Below are positions 30,410 to 42,259 of a stretch of 64,000 bases of DNA, in pieces. Both the position numbers and the translations under genes were made by a program. The stretch covers positions 1,081,364-1,145,363 of the forward strand of contig JACQDM010000008.1 in assembly GCA_016201045.1 (NCBI GenBank), in the 5' to 3' direction. Each line of letters starts with the position of its first letter. The first letter of the stretch is position 1. The stretch is from Afipia sp. (lineage in GTDB: Bacteria; Pseudomonadota; Alphaproteobacteria; Rhizobiales; Xanthobacteraceae). Below the pieces are notes generated by a model. The model worked only from the letters and a program-made list of their open reading frames with translations. It ran no database searches and had not been told where the DNA came from.

Positions 30410-30703
30410 TCAGCGCATGCGGCCCTGATCGCGGATCGCGCCGAGATGTTCGTTGATGCGGAAAACGATCAGCACGAATTCAGCAGCGATGCGTGAGAAG
30501 ATCAATCCGACCAGCGTGCCCGCGAGCGCGGCGAGCAGCATCACAAATCCGCCGAACGGACTGACTGCCATCAGCGTCAGCGCTGAGAACACGCCCGAAA
30601 TGCCGATCAGAAAGATCAGGACGATCACGAGCCAGTAGAACGATTTGATGACGGTGGGCGTAATGAACCGATCCCACTGAAACAGATCCTGTAGGTGCAG
30701 CAT
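30410..30703 (-). CDS. DUF4282 domain membrane protein
   Basis: 97 residues with the DUF4282 layout: a short N-terminus (DLFQWDRFITPTVIKSFYWL) and two adjacent hydrophobic segments (about 20-42 and 47-70), then FRINEHLGAIRD. The ATG at 30703 has GGAG 8 bases upstream; the frame remains open further but without conserved sequence. Its function is unknown. Divergent from the MaoC pair, sharing a 140-base promoter region. Confidence 0.85.
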   Translation of the reverse strand: MLHLQDLFQWDRFITPTVIKSFYWLVIVLIFLIGISGVFSALTLMAVSPFGGFVMLLAALAGTLVGLIFSRIAAEFVLIVFRINEHLGAIRDQGRMR

Positions 30704-30843
30704 GGGCAAGTCTCCGGGTCGTGCGAATCGGCAATGCAGGTCTTCGTCCGCGATCGTGTCATTTGTTGCGCAGGCGTGAGACGGGTGCAACAGGCGAGGG
30801 TGCCGGACAGCTTGAGGTCTCGGGAATTTTTCGCCACACTCGG

Positions 30844-31317
30844 ATGACAAAAACGTTGAATGAATCGATGAAACTGCATTTTGAAGATTTCAAGCCGGGT
30901 CCGTTCGGCACGTTCGGCCCGCATCATGTCTCGCGTGAGGACATTCTCGCTTTTGCGCGCGAATTCGATCCGCAGCCCATGCATCTCGATGAGGAAGCTG
31001 CGAATCGCTCGATGCTCAAGGGCCTGTCGGGTTCGGGCTGGCATATGTGTTCGCTGCTCATGCGCATCTGCTGGGACGGCTTCATTCACAACATCGCCTC
31101 GGCGGGCGCACCGGGAGTCGATGAGGTGAAATGGGTGTCGCCGCTGCGGCCCGGCGACGACCTTACGGTCGAGGTCGCTGTTCTCGGCACCCGCGAATCC
31201 AAAAGCCGCCGCGATGTCGGCTTCGTGCAGATCAGCAACGACATGCGCAACGCGTCGGGCGTAACGCTGCTGACGGCGACGCTGCCGCTGATGGTTCTGC
31301 GGCGGAAGGTGGCTTGA
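30844..31317 (+). CDS. MaoC family dehydratase 1
   Basis: 157 residues with a hot-dog fold of the MaoC/hydratase-2 type. The catalytic Asp-His pair is in AREFDPQPMHLDEEAA, followed by SGSGWHMCSLLMR. Such proteins hydrate enoyl-CoA or act on related thioesters. An alternative ATG (MKLHFED, 30868) also fits the family start. The next gene is a paralogue 3 bases away; the two probably act as a heteromeric or duplicated hydratase, as hot-dog domains pair. Confidence 0.87.
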   Translation: MTKTLNESMKLHFEDFKPGPFGTFGPHHVSREDILAFAREFDPQPMHLDEEAANRSMLKGLSGSGWHMCSLLMRICWDGFIHNIASAGAPGVDEVKWVSPLRPGDDLTVEVAVLGTRESKSRRDVGFVQISNDMRNASGVTLLTATLPLMVLRRKVA

Positions 31318-31320
31318 GAC

Positions 31321-31800
31321 ATGCCGTATTTTGAGGACATGAAAATCGGCGACCGGCGCGAGATGGGCTCGTTCACCTTCACGCCCGACCTGATCAAGAA
31401 GTTCGCCGCGCAATTCGATCCGCAGCCGTTTCATCTCGACGAGGAAGCGGGACGCAAATCCGTGTTTGGCGGATTGGCGGCATCCGGCTGGCACGTTGCG
31501 GCGGTTTATATGCGGCTGACGGTGGAGAGCTTTAAACGTGAAGCGCAAGCGGCCATTGCGCGCGGCGAGAAGCCGGTGGTCTCCGGCCCGTCGCCGGGAT
31601 TCCGCGAGCTGAAATGGGTCAGACCCGTGCTTGCCGGCGACACGCTGACCTATTCATCGGAAATCATCGCGAAGCGTCCGCTGGATTCACGCCCGCAATG
31701 GGGACTGGTGAATTTCTCCAACACCGCGTTCAATCAGCGCGGCGAATTGGCGTTTTCGTTCCTTGGCTCGGCTTTCATGCCACGAAAGCCGGCTACGTAG
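31321..31800 (+). CDS. MaoC family dehydratase 2
   Basis: 159 residues, paralogous to the preceding gene: AAQFDPQPFHLDEEAG carries the same Asp-His pair, and ASGWHVAAVYMR and FRELKWVRPVLAGDTL match it position by position. It starts 3 bases after the previous stop, so the pair is one transcript and may form a mixed dimer. The C-terminal half is slightly longer, with an insertion SFKREAQAAIARGEKPVVSG split about 62-81. Substrate unknown. Confidence 0.88.
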   Translation: MPYFEDMKIGDRREMGSFTFTPDLIKKFAAQFDPQPFHLDEEAGRKSVFGGLAASGWHVAAVYMRLTVESFKREAQAAIARGEKPVVSGPSPGFRELKWVRPVLAGDTLTYSSEIIAKRPLDSRPQWGLVNFSNTAFNQRGELAFSFLGSAFMPRKPAT

Positions 31801-31871
31801 CTCAAGGCCGTATGAACAAAAACGCGCCCCTTTGTTGGGCGGCGGTTTCGCTCTCAGGATCCCTTTCGCAA

Positions 31872-32279
31872 TCAATCCGCGCGTGGCGTCGAGCGTTTCC
31901 ACTGCGCCAGATTGTCGGCGATGATGCGGCTCGATTTCATCGCGGCCTGACTGAGCTGCGCATAACCGGCGAGTTCGCGCTGAACGCGCTGGCCTTCATT
32001 GTGCATCAGATCGCGCAGGCTCTCGAGTTCGCCGATCAGGTTCTCGATCTCGTTGAGCGACTGGCCCGCCACGCGCTGGATCAGCGTGTTGACGTTGTTG
32101 ACGGTTGCTTCGGCGATCTCCGAAGGCTCGCTGGGCGGAACCATGCTTGGCGTCGGTCTGCGCAGATAGGCAATGTCGTTGCGGACGAAGTCGCGGATAC
32201 CCGCTTCGACGTCCGTCACGGCCGCAAGATCGGCGTCTTCATCGGATCGTTCGATTGTTTCGGCATGGAGTGCACTCAT
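31872..32279 (-). CDS. Hypothetical helical protein
   Basis: 135 residues, no signal peptide, no Cys, mostly helical. An acidic N-terminus (about 1-20) is followed by a short Pro-rich part (about 43-55) and a long coiled-coil-like region (VNNVNTLIQRVAGQSLNEI onward, about 60-120). AGGGGA lies 6 bases before the ATG at 32279. I do not recognise the family; the amphipathic C-terminal helices are reminiscent of phasins, but no phasin motif is present. Confidence 0.6.
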   Translation of the reverse strand: MSALHAETIERSDEDADLAAVTDVEAGIRDFVRNDIAYLRRPTPSMVPPSEPSEIAEATVNNVNTLIQRVAGQSLNEIENLIGELESLRDLMHNEGQRVQRELAGYAQLSQAAMKSSRIIADNLAQWKRSTPRAD

Positions 32280-32424
32280 CGGCTTCCCCTGGTTCGCTGG
32301 TATGAGCGGAGCTTCCCCGCACGACGACGTAACGATGCGATGAGGGCAGCCGATCATGACCGGATCGGGGCCGATGTGCGGCGAGGGCGGATTGATTCGG
32401 TGGATAAAAATCCGGCTCCGCGCA

Positions 32425-33300
32425 TCACCAGCTATATTTGTAGCCGGCCTTCAGGCTGCGGTCGGGAACGCCTGTCGGCGTCTCCGCGACGGAGCCGGTG
32501 ATGCTGACGCCACCGAGAATTTTCTGTTCTGCACCGAGCTTGCGGAGCCATTTTTCCTCTGTCGTCGCGGTCGATAGCGACTGACCGGCGATAACGCTCG
32601 TGCCCGACGCGTTGAGGCTGAACTTCGCGGACTGATCGACCTCATAGCTGCGCGCAACGCGATCGGCCGGACCGACAATGAGTGTGAGACTTTGCTGTAT
32701 GACGCGATAGCCGTTTTGCAGCGTGAGCGCGGTGTCACCCGCGAGCGGCAACGTCTTCTCGAGCGATGCGCCGACCTTGCTCTGATCCTGCGTTGGATCG
32801 GAGCGCGCTTCGATCGAGGTCTTGTCCCACAGTCCCCCAACGCCCGGTGCCGTCATCGCCGCCCACGCACTGCCCGAGGATTGGGAAATCTGGTTGTCGT
32901 GCGCGAGCTTCTGCTGGAGCACCTCATTCGATGTTGTCGGCATTTGCGTGACGACATTCATGTCGGCACCGATCTGCGTATTCCAGAACGGAACGATCGG
33001 CTGCTTCACTGTTACGGAAGACGAGCCGTCAGGCTTGTCGTCGCGCTTCCACGTCATGTCGTTGGTGCTGACCGCTGCCTTCTTGCCCGGCTTCAGCGGC
33101 TTGTTCAGTTCAGGGTCCGTCGCGAGCTGGCTCCAGTCGATATCCTGCGGGGCAGTTGTCTCCGGCGCAGCTGTTTCGGTCGCGGTCGACTCGTGAGCAG
33201 GTTCCTGCGCGCGCAGCGAGGATGCTGCGGAAGCGCTGAAAGCCAGCACAATCGACACGAGGGCGTAGGCGCAATGTTTCGATTTCGGTTCGCCAGTCAT
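32425..33300 (-). CDS. Hypothetical secreted protein, possible outer-membrane barrel
   Basis: 291 residues with a signal peptide (hydrophobic ALVSIVLAFSASAASS, cleavage near LRAQ at about 30), a low-complexity Thr/Glu/Pro-rich segment (about 35-55), then alternating beta-strand-like sequence rich in Gln, Ser and Thr that ends ...LKAGYKYSW. A C-terminal aromatic residue after alternating hydrophobics is typical of outer-membrane beta-barrels. The ATG at 33300 has GGAA at a good distance; an ATG at 33318 is possible. I do not recognise a named family. Confidence 0.65.
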   Translation of the reverse strand: MTGEPKSKHCAYALVSIVLAFSASAASSLRAQEPAHESTATETAAPETTAPQDIDWSQLATDPELNKPLKPGKKAAVSTNDMTWKRDDKPDGSSSVTVKQPIVPFWNTQIGADMNVVTQMPTTSNEVLQQKLAHDNQISQSSGSAWAAMTAPGVGGLWDKTSIEARSDPTQDQSKVGASLEKTLPLAGDTALTLQNGYRVIQQSLTLIVGPADRVARSYEVDQSAKFSLNASGTSVIAGQSLSTATTEEKWLRKLGAEQKILGGVSITGSVAETPTGVPDRSLKAGYKYSW

Positions 33301-33563
33301 GATGTTGCTTCCGGCCATTGAAATACCCGCAGCACGGGATTTGACCGATGATTCTTAAAATCGTGTTTCAGCAGATAGTGCCCACGCCCATTGGCTGCAA
33401 CATTCATAAAGTCTGCGCCGCAAAACGATCTTGTTCCGATTGTGTTTGTTCCATTTTTCTCTGTCGTAATTGTGGCTTCTTCGGTTCGATCCCCGGAACA
33501 TCCGTTCGCTTGGGACATTGTGACACGTCAACGACGACACAGGATTTTCCAAGGAGGAACTCA

Positions 33564-33764
33564 ATGAAGAAAATTGCTTTGATGTTTGTCGCCGCGGCGA
33601 CCGTGGCATTGGCCGTTCCGGCGTCCGCCGAAACGGTCGTGATCAAGCAGGGTGGCATGCACCGTCACCACGGGTGGAATCACGCCCGCGCCGAGTGGCG
33701 TCACGACCGCGGCTGGCATCGCGGCTGGTACCATCGCGGCCCGGCGGTCGTGATCAAGCGCTAA
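33564..33764 (+). CDS. Small secreted His/Trp/Arg-rich protein
   Basis: 66 residues: a signal peptide (MKKIALMFVAAATVALAVPASA, in two parts, cleavage after about 22) and a mature peptide of about 44 residues with eight His and four Trp in HRHHGWNHARAEWRHDRGW-type sequence, flanked by VVIKQ at its start and VVIKR at its end. The composition suggests metal or acid binding in the periplasm, but no family is recognised with certainty. A very strong ribosome-binding site (AAGGAGGA) and a perfect terminator directly downstream suggest high expression as a single gene. Confidence 0.75.
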   Translation: MKKIALMFVAAATVALAVPASAETVVIKQGGMHRHHGWNHARAEWRHDRGWHRGWYHRGPAVVIKR

Positions 33765-33770
33765 CCAAAA

Positions 33771-33798
33771 AAACGGCCCCGCGCGAGCGGGGCCGTTT
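33771..33798 (+). terminator. Intrinsic terminator of the His/Trp-rich protein gene
   Basis: Perfect 12-base stem AAACGGCCCCGC / GCGGGGCCGTTT with loop GCGA; the T-run is the end of the stem. One of the strongest hairpins in the window, 6 bases after the stop codon. Confidence 0.9.
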
Positions 33799-33856
33799 CA
33801 GTTGCGTTCGCCGTCTTAAGGTGCGGCCATTGCGTCGCGTATTTTTAATCGAAAAA

Positions 33857-34285
33857 TCAGGCGATCTTCGGCAGGTGAATATGCCGGCCGAGAGTCTGTT
33901 CGACGAGGTCGAACGTATCCATCACGGCGCGAAGGCTGATCAGCCGTCCCGCCTTGAACTGCGCAAAGTGTGCGAGGCGGACGCTGATCGGCGCGCCGTT
34001 TTTCGGCGTTACCGAATAGCGCATGAGTGACGCGGCGGAGTCCTCACCCAGCATGATCGACTCACGATCGAAGCGATGGAGGTTGACGGCTTTCGCGATC
34101 TGTTTAATGACCTCGATCACGGCTGCCTTGCCGCGGCGCGCGCCGAGGAAAGCAAACATGTCGATCGGTCCATAGATCGCCCACTCGACGTTATCGTCGA
34201 GAAGTTCTTCCAGTTGGTCGGTCTGGCCTTCGTTCAACGCGTGATGAATCGCGCGCGAAAAACGCCAGAGGCTGTGCTCTGTCAT
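33857..34285 (-). CDS. SnoaL-like / NTF2-like protein
   Basis: 142 residues with the cone-shaped NTF2/SnoaL pattern: an N-terminal helix with FSRAIHHALNEGQTDQLEELLDDNVEWAIYGP in two parts, GRRGKAAVIEVIKQIAKAV, then strands ending GRLISLRAVMDTFDLVEQTLG. Such proteins include ketosteroid isomerase-like enzymes and many non-enzymatic binders; no catalytic set is identifiable here. The ATG at 34285 has AGGA upstream. Stands alone; the 285-base gap on its left-hand strand contains nothing I can support beyond a TATAAT near 34377. Confidence 0.8.
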   Translation of the reverse strand: MTEHSLWRFSRAIHHALNEGQTDQLEELLDDNVEWAIYGPIDMFAFLGARRGKAAVIEVIKQIAKAVNLHRFDRESIMLGEDSAASLMRYSVTPKNGAPISVRLAHFAQFKAGRLISLRAVMDTFDLVEQTLGRHIHLPKIA

Positions 34286-34570
34286 TTTGCTGATCCTGAA
34301 ATTTGAATTACGGAACAACAAACGGCCCAGAGGGCGTCGTCGATGACGCCGTGCCGAAATGTTGGCAGTGCTTTGGTATAATGTATGTCAGACTTGTGAC
34401 GGGCGAGCTATAGCTTTACCGCATTGCACAAATGCGGATTATCCCGCGCGGATACCGCTATCAGCCGCACCCCCACAAGTCGCTCAAAAAATGACCGGAA
34501 ATTACCGTTGAATGTCAGTGGGGTGTGATCGACCGCAACCGGCTCCCACCAACGGGGGCGAATTCGATGG

Positions 34571-35284
34571 TTATTGGTAAATAACCCGCCACTCGCTGAT
34601 TTGCGGCCGGACCCGCCGCAGGACGAAATTATTCGACTGCAAGGTCTGCTCGCCCGTCACCGATGCGAAGCGCGGCGGCAGCGGATTTGCGATCCCCGGC
34701 TCGAACCGCGGCTCCAATGTGCATCCGCCGGCGATGTTGACGAACGGCCCTTTCAGGCCGGACACCAGCCCGCTCTTGGTCCCGCCGAATGCGACCATAC
34801 TGAACGATCCGCCGTTGAGCTTCTCCAGTTCCTTCAGCGGCAGCCCGTTGCGAATGCCGCCGGGTCCGGACCATATCGCCGGCGCCTCGACCAGGATCGA
34901 CGTCAGCTTGGTGCGTCCCTTGTTGTCGCCCCAGAAGAACACGGCGCGCTTGGTTGGATCGTTGTCGAAAATCACCGTGGCTTTCACCATGACGTTGCCC
35001 GGTGTTTCCACATCCTTGAACGCGACGTTCTTCGCGCCGAACGCGGCTTCGAGTTTCGCCTGACTTGTATCTTTCGCGAACGGTCCCGAGCAAGCCAACT
35101 CCGGCGCCTTCGGTGCATCCTTGAGATTGTCGAGCGATGTCGGCTGCGCCTCGTCGTCATCCTGTTCCTGAGATTTGCTGTCCTGCTTTGCGGCAGGTGC
35201 TTTTTTCGCAGCGAACGAGTCTGCTGCGGGAAATGAAATCGCAATCGCGAATAAAGCAGCCAGTGAAAAGACACGAAGACGCAT
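34571..35284 (-). CDS. Hypothetical periplasmic protein
   Basis: 237 residues with a signal peptide (MRLRVFSLAALFAIAISFPA onward, cleavage after SFA at about 25), a Lys/Asp/Gln-rich linker (about 26-60), then a globular part with two Cys (about 65 and 188) and the recognisable block VIFDNDPTKRAVFFWGDN. The family is not known to me, but the length and pattern look like a conserved rhizobial periplasmic protein. It is upstream of uvrB on the same strand with a 106-base gap before the uvrB end, so it is read toward the hypothetical SnoaL gene rather than into uvrB. Confidence 0.6.
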   Translation of the reverse strand: MRLRVFSLAALFAIAISFPAADSFAAKKAPAAKQDSKSQEQDDDEAQPTSLDNLKDAPKAPELACSGPFAKDTSQAKLEAAFGAKNVAFKDVETPGNVMVKATVIFDNDPTKRAVFFWGDNKGRTKLTSILVEAPAIWSGPGGIRNGLPLKELEKLNGGSFSMVAFGGTKSGLVSGLKGPFVNIAGGCTLEPRFEPGIANPLPPRFASVTGEQTLQSNNFVLRRVRPQISEWRVIYQ

Positions 35285-35390
35285 AAGGGCATTCCGTCGC
35301 CGGAGGATCCGAGACTCTTAAAAGAAATGCGCGGTGACGCCAAGCCGCCGCGCGTGCGGAAATGGAGCGCTGCAAAGCAGCGAAAAAATT

Positions 35391-38264
<2,874 letters not shown>

Positions 38265-38420
38265 GCCCGGAATATGGGACGCGAGGCGGCATCGCGAAAG
38301 GGCAAAATCTTCGCGGCGCACGCCGAAAGTTGCGATGAATGCGCGGAGCCAGACCTGCTAGTCTGCTCGACAATGCGCGGCACTTCAAAAATCGACCGCG
38401 TGAAGGCTGGGGAGCGTTCC

Positions 38421-40400
38421 ATGAAAATGTCAGGATTGGCCGCATCGATGGTGGTTTCGTTTGCGTTGTGCGCAGGCAGTCAAGCATATGCACAACAGGG
38501 TGATGCGGAACCTGCGAGCCGCGCGATCAACGACAGCTTTCTGAAGTCGCTGCCGTTCAACGACCGCGCCGATTTCGACGACGTCAAGCGCGGCTTCATC
38601 GCGACGCTGCCGGACGGGATGGTCGCCGGAGCGGGCGACAAGCCTGCATGGAATACGAAGCAGTACGATTTTTTGAAAAACGACACGGTGCCGCCGAGCG
38701 TCAATCCGAGTCTATGGCGGCAGGCGCAGCTCAACGCGGTCAACGGTCTCTTCAAAGTGACGGACCGCGTCTATCAGGTGCGCGGCGTCGATCTCTCCAA
38801 TCTCACGATCATCGAGGGCGACACCGGGCTGATCCTGATCGATCCGCTGTTGTCCAACGAAACGGCGAAGGCCGCGCTCGATCTTTATCTCAACAACGTC
38901 GCGAAGAAGCCGGTTGTCGCCGTGATCTACAGCCACAGCCACGCCGATCATTTCGGCGGCGGCAAGGGTGTCGTCAGCGAGGAGGACGCGAAGTCCGGCA
39001 AGGTCAAAGTACTCGCGCCGGATAAATTCATGGAGCACGCGGTCGCCGAGAACGTGATCGCGGGCAACGCGATGGCGCGCCGTGCGCAGTATCAGTTCGG
39101 CAGCGCGCTGCCTGTCGGCGAAAAGGGGCAGATCGATACGGGACTGGGCAAGGCGCTGTCGAAAGGGACGATCTCGCTGATCCCGCCGAACGACCTCATC
39201 AAGCAAAGCTACGAGACGCGCACCATCGATGGCGTCCAGATCGAGTTTCATCTCGTGCCTGGATCGGAAGCGCCGGCCGAAATGCTGATGTATTTCCCGC
39301 AGTTCAAATTGCTGAACATGGCGGAGGACGCCACTCACAACATGCACAATCTCTACACGCTGCGCGGCGCGGAGATTCGCGACGGGCGGTTGTGGTCGAA
39401 ATATATCGCCGACGCCATCGAGCGTTATGGCGACAAGACCGATATCGAGATCGCGCAGCATCACTGGCCGATGTGGGGCAATGAGCGCATCGTCGCGTTC
39501 CTGAAAAAGCAGCGCGACCTCTATAAGTTCACCCACGACCAGACGGTGCGGCTGCTCAATCACGGCCTGACGCCGACCGAAATCGCCGAGCAGTTGAAAC
39601 TGCCGCCGTCGCTGGCGAATGAATGGTACGACCGCGGTTACTACGGCACGCTCAGTCACAACGCCAAGGCGGTCTATCAGTTCTATCTCGGCTGGTACGA
39701 CGGCAATCCCGCCGATCTCAATCCGCTGCCGCGCGCGGAGGAAGCCAAGAAGCAGGTCGAATATATGGGCGGCGCGGATGCGGCGATCAAACGCGCGCGC
39801 GACGACTTCAAGAACGGACAGTATCGCTGGGTCGCCAGCGTCATGAGCAAGGTCGTATTCGCCGATCCGGCGAACAAGGACGCGCGCGAACTCGGTGCGC
39901 AGGCGCTGGAACAGCTCGGCTATCAGAGCGAGGGCGCGACGTGGCGCAACGCCTATCTGCTCGGCGCGTATGAACTGCGTAACGGCGTCGAAGCGCAGCC
40001 GCCCTCGACCGCGAATGCGGATCTTCTCAAAGGCGTCTCGATCGATCTTGCGTTCGACTTTCTCGGCGTGCGGCTGAACGCGCCGAAGGCGGAAGGCAAG
40101 CACATCGTCATCAACTGGACGTTCACGGATTTGAACGAGACCTATGTGCTGAATCTTGAAAATTCCGCGCTTACACACACGTCAGGAAAACTCGATCCGA
40201 ATGCCGACGCGAGTGTCACCCTGACTCGTGCCGCGCTCGACGCGATCACGCTCAAGCAGCGGTCGTTCCTCGGCAGCGTGCTGACCGGCGATGTATCGGT
40301 GAGCGGCAATCCGCTGAAGCTGCGCGAACTGTTCGGATTGCTGGACGAATTTTCGACGGGATTTGAAATCGTCGAACCGCGCAAGGCGAGCGTCGAGTAG
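38421..40400 (+). CDS. sdsA: Secreted SdsA-type alkylsulfatase
   Basis: 659 residues, the length of Pseudomonas SdsA1, which cleaves primary alkyl sulfates such as dodecyl sulfate. A signal peptide (MKMSGLAASMVVSFALCAGS, cleavage near QAYAQ) is followed by a metallo-beta-lactamase fold with the zinc motif SHSHADH (His172, His174, Asp176, His177), further ligands in AEDATHNMHN and QHHWPMWG, a dimerisation region, and a C-terminal SCP2-like domain that holds the alkyl chain. GGGGAG lies 7 bases before the ATG at 38421. An open frame extending far upstream lies antisense to uvrB and is not coding. Confidence 0.92.
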   Translation: MKMSGLAASMVVSFALCAGSQAYAQQGDAEPASRAINDSFLKSLPFNDRADFDDVKRGFIATLPDGMVAGAGDKPAWNTKQYDFLKNDTVPPSVNPSLWRQAQLNAVNGLFKVTDRVYQVRGVDLSNLTIIEGDTGLILIDPLLSNETAKAALDLYLNNVAKKPVVAVIYSHSHADHFGGGKGVVSEEDAKSGKVKVLAPDKFMEHAVAENVIAGNAMARRAQYQFGSALPVGEKGQIDTGLGKALSKGTISLIPPNDLIKQSYETRTIDGVQIEFHLVPGSEAPAEMLMYFPQFKLLNMAEDATHNMHNLYTLRGAEIRDGRLWSKYIADAIERYGDKTDIEIAQHHWPMWGNERIVAFLKKQRDLYKFTHDQTVRLLNHGLTPTEIAEQLKLPPSLANEWYDRGYYGTLSHNAKAVYQFYLGWYDGNPADLNPLPRAEEAKKQVEYMGGADAAIKRARDDFKNGQYRWVASVMSKVVFADPANKDARELGAQALEQLGYQSEGATWRNAYLLGAYELRNGVEAQPPSTANADLLKGVSIDLAFDFLGVRLNAPKAEGKHIVINWTFTDLNETYVLNLENSALTHTSGKLDPNADASVTLTRAALDAITLKQRSFLGSVLTGDVSVSGNPLKLRELFGLLDEFSTGFEIVEPRKASVE

Positions 40401-40534
40401 CGCCGTTCCTGCGCAAGACGCAGATCACGACAGCGCGTGCCGCAAAGGCGCGCGCTTGACTTCGGCGCCGGGAAGCGCAAAGTCCATGCAATCGCATTGA
40501 TCGCCCCGCGATCCGTCAACTGCAGGATTTCAGC

Positions 40535-41239
40535 ATGATCGACCTTTATTACTGGCCGACGCCGAACGGCCACAAGATCACGATGTTTCTCGAGGAAACC
40601 GGCCTCGAGTACAAAATCCATCCGATCAACATCGGCAAGGGCGATCAGTTCAAGCCGGAGTTTCTGGCGATTGCGCCGAACAACCGCATGCCGGCGATCG
40701 TCGATCAGAAGCCGAAGGATGGCGGCAAGCCGGTTTCGATTTTCGAATCCGGCGCGATCCTGATCTATCTCGCCGAGAAGACCGGAAAGTTCATGCCGTC
40801 CGATCTGCGCAAGCGCTTCGACGTGCTGCAATGGCTGATGTGGCAGATGGGGGGTCTCGGTCCGATGCTGGGACAGAACCATCATTTCAAAACATACGCG
40901 CCGGAGAAATTGCCTTACGCGATTGATCGCTACGTCAACGAGACCAACCGCCTCTATGGTGTGCTGAACAAGCGCCTCGCGGATCGCGAGTATGTCGCGG
41001 GCGACTACTCCATCGCCGACATGGCGTCGTATCCTTGGATCGTGCCGTATGAGCGGCAGGGCCAGAAGATGGAAGACTTCCCGCATCTCAAGCGCTGGTT
41101 CGATACGATCAAGGCGAAGCCCGCGACCGTGCGCGCCTATGCACGCGGTCCCGAGATCAATCCGAGTCAGGCCGGCATCAGCACCGACGAGCAGCGCAGG
41201 ATTTTGTTCGGGCAGACAGCTTCCGTGGTGAAGGCGTAA
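40535..41239 (+). CDS. yfcG: YfcG-type glutathione transferase/disulfide reductase
   Basis: 234 residues of the Nu-class glutathione transferase group. The N-terminal thioredoxin domain opens with LYYWPTPNGHKITMFLEETGL, the YfcG/YghU signature where Thr-Asn replace the usual Cys or Ser, then NNRMPAIVD and ESGAILIYLAEKTG bind glutathione. The helical domain shows WQMGGLGPMLGQNHHF, close to E. coli YfcG as I remember it. These enzymes reduce disulfides using two glutathiones. CAGGA precedes the ATG. It is followed 3 bases later by another glutathione transferase gene. Confidence 0.93.
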   Translation: MIDLYYWPTPNGHKITMFLEETGLEYKIHPINIGKGDQFKPEFLAIAPNNRMPAIVDQKPKDGGKPVSIFESGAILIYLAEKTGKFMPSDLRKRFDVLQWLMWQMGGLGPMLGQNHHFKTYAPEKLPYAIDRYVNETNRLYGVLNKRLADREYVAGDYSIADMASYPWIVPYERQGQKMEDFPHLKRWFDTIKAKPATVRAYARGPEINPSQAGISTDEQRRILFGQTASVVKA

Positions 41240-41242
41240 ACG

Positions 41243-41935
41243 ATGGCGCTGAAACTTTTTGAGCTATGCGGCACCGATCCGGCGCGTGTGTTCAGCCCGT
41301 ATTGCTGGCGCACGCGCATGGCGCTGGCGCACAAGGGGCTGGAGGCGGAATCGATTCCGTGGCGCTTCACCGAGAAGGACGCGATCAAGAAGCACAATTC
41401 GGAAAAAGTCCCGGTGCTGCTCGACAGTGGCGAAGCCATCGTCGATTCCTGGGTGATCGCGAATTATCTTGAAGACAAATATCCGGACAGGCCGTCGCTA
41501 TTCGGCGGCGCGGGCGGCCGTGCGATGGCGCGCATGGTCAATTCATGGGGCGACCTGCTCGGCGCGAGCATGGCATCGTTCATCATCACTGACATCTACG
41601 GCCAACTCGGTCCAACCGATCAGGCCTATTTCCGCGAGTCGCGCGAAAAGCGTTTCGGCAAGAAGCTCGAGGATGTGACGGCGGATCGCGATGCGCGTAT
41701 CGACAACTGGCGCAAGACGCTCGAACCGTTGCGCGTCACGCTCGCCGCGCAACCCTATCTCGGCGGCGACAGGCCGAACTACGCCGACTACATCGTGTTC
41801 GGCCCCTTTCAATGGGCGCGTACGACCAGTCCGTTCAAATTCCTCAAAGAAGACGATCCGGTCTATGCCTGGCGCGAGAAAATGCTCGACGCCTTCGGCG
41901 GCATGGCGCGGAAATCACCGGGCTACGCGGTTTAG
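41243..41935 (+). CDS. Glutathione transferase, beta-etherase (LigE)-like
   Basis: 230 residues. The N-terminal thioredoxin fold contains FSPYCWRTRMALAHKGL (about 17-33), a motif shared with beta-etherases of the LigE type that cleave aryl-ether bonds with glutathione, and KVPVLLDSGEAIVDSWVIANYLEDKYP (in two parts) with the cis-Pro and the glutathione-binding Asp-Ser. The helical C-terminal domain is less conserved. The substrate is unknown; LigE-like sequences are common in soil alphaproteobacteria and most have not been assayed. Same transcript as yfcG by spacing. Confidence 0.85.
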   Translation: MALKLFELCGTDPARVFSPYCWRTRMALAHKGLEAESIPWRFTEKDAIKKHNSEKVPVLLDSGEAIVDSWVIANYLEDKYPDRPSLFGGAGGRAMARMVNSWGDLLGASMASFIITDIYGQLGPTDQAYFRESREKRFGKKLEDVTADRDARIDNWRKTLEPLRVTLAAQPYLGGDRPNYADYIVFGPFQWARTTSPFKFLKEDDPVYAWREKMLDAFGGMARKSPGYAV

Positions 41936-41989
41936 CAGTTGTCACGCCGCTGTCATCGGCCGGCGGCGAATCGCTGCTAGCCATAGCGC

Positions 41990-42259
41990 ATGAACGATTC
42001 CATTCCTTCGGCGATTCACTGGATTGGCGGCGCGGGCGCGGTACTGACGACGATCTGCTGGCTGCCACAGGCCGTGCGTGTCGTGCGGACCAAAGAGACG
42101 CACGCGATTTCGCTGTGGACCAATCTCATTTTCGCCACCGGCATTCTTTTGTGGCTTATCTACGGGATTGCGATTGAGAATTGGCCGCTGATCGCCGCCA
42201 ACGCGATCTCCATGTTGTTCACGCTCGTTATCATCGCGATGAAGCTGCGTCACGGTTAG
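41990..42259 (+). CDS. SemiSWEET-type sugar transporter
   Basis: 89 residues with three membrane helices, the half-size bacterial version of SWEET/MtN3 transporters that dimerise to move sugars. The PQ-loop motif reads CWLPQAVRVVRTKETHAISLW, in two parts around residues 23-43, with the Pro-Gln hinge. Start at ATG 41990 has no strong ribosome-binding site. Its last 29 bases overlap the end of the convergent CWC gene. Confidence 0.88.
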   Translation: MNDSIPSAIHWIGGAGAVLTTICWLPQAVRVVRTKETHAISLWTNLIFATGILLWLIYGIAIENWPLIAANAISMLFTLVIIAMKLRHG

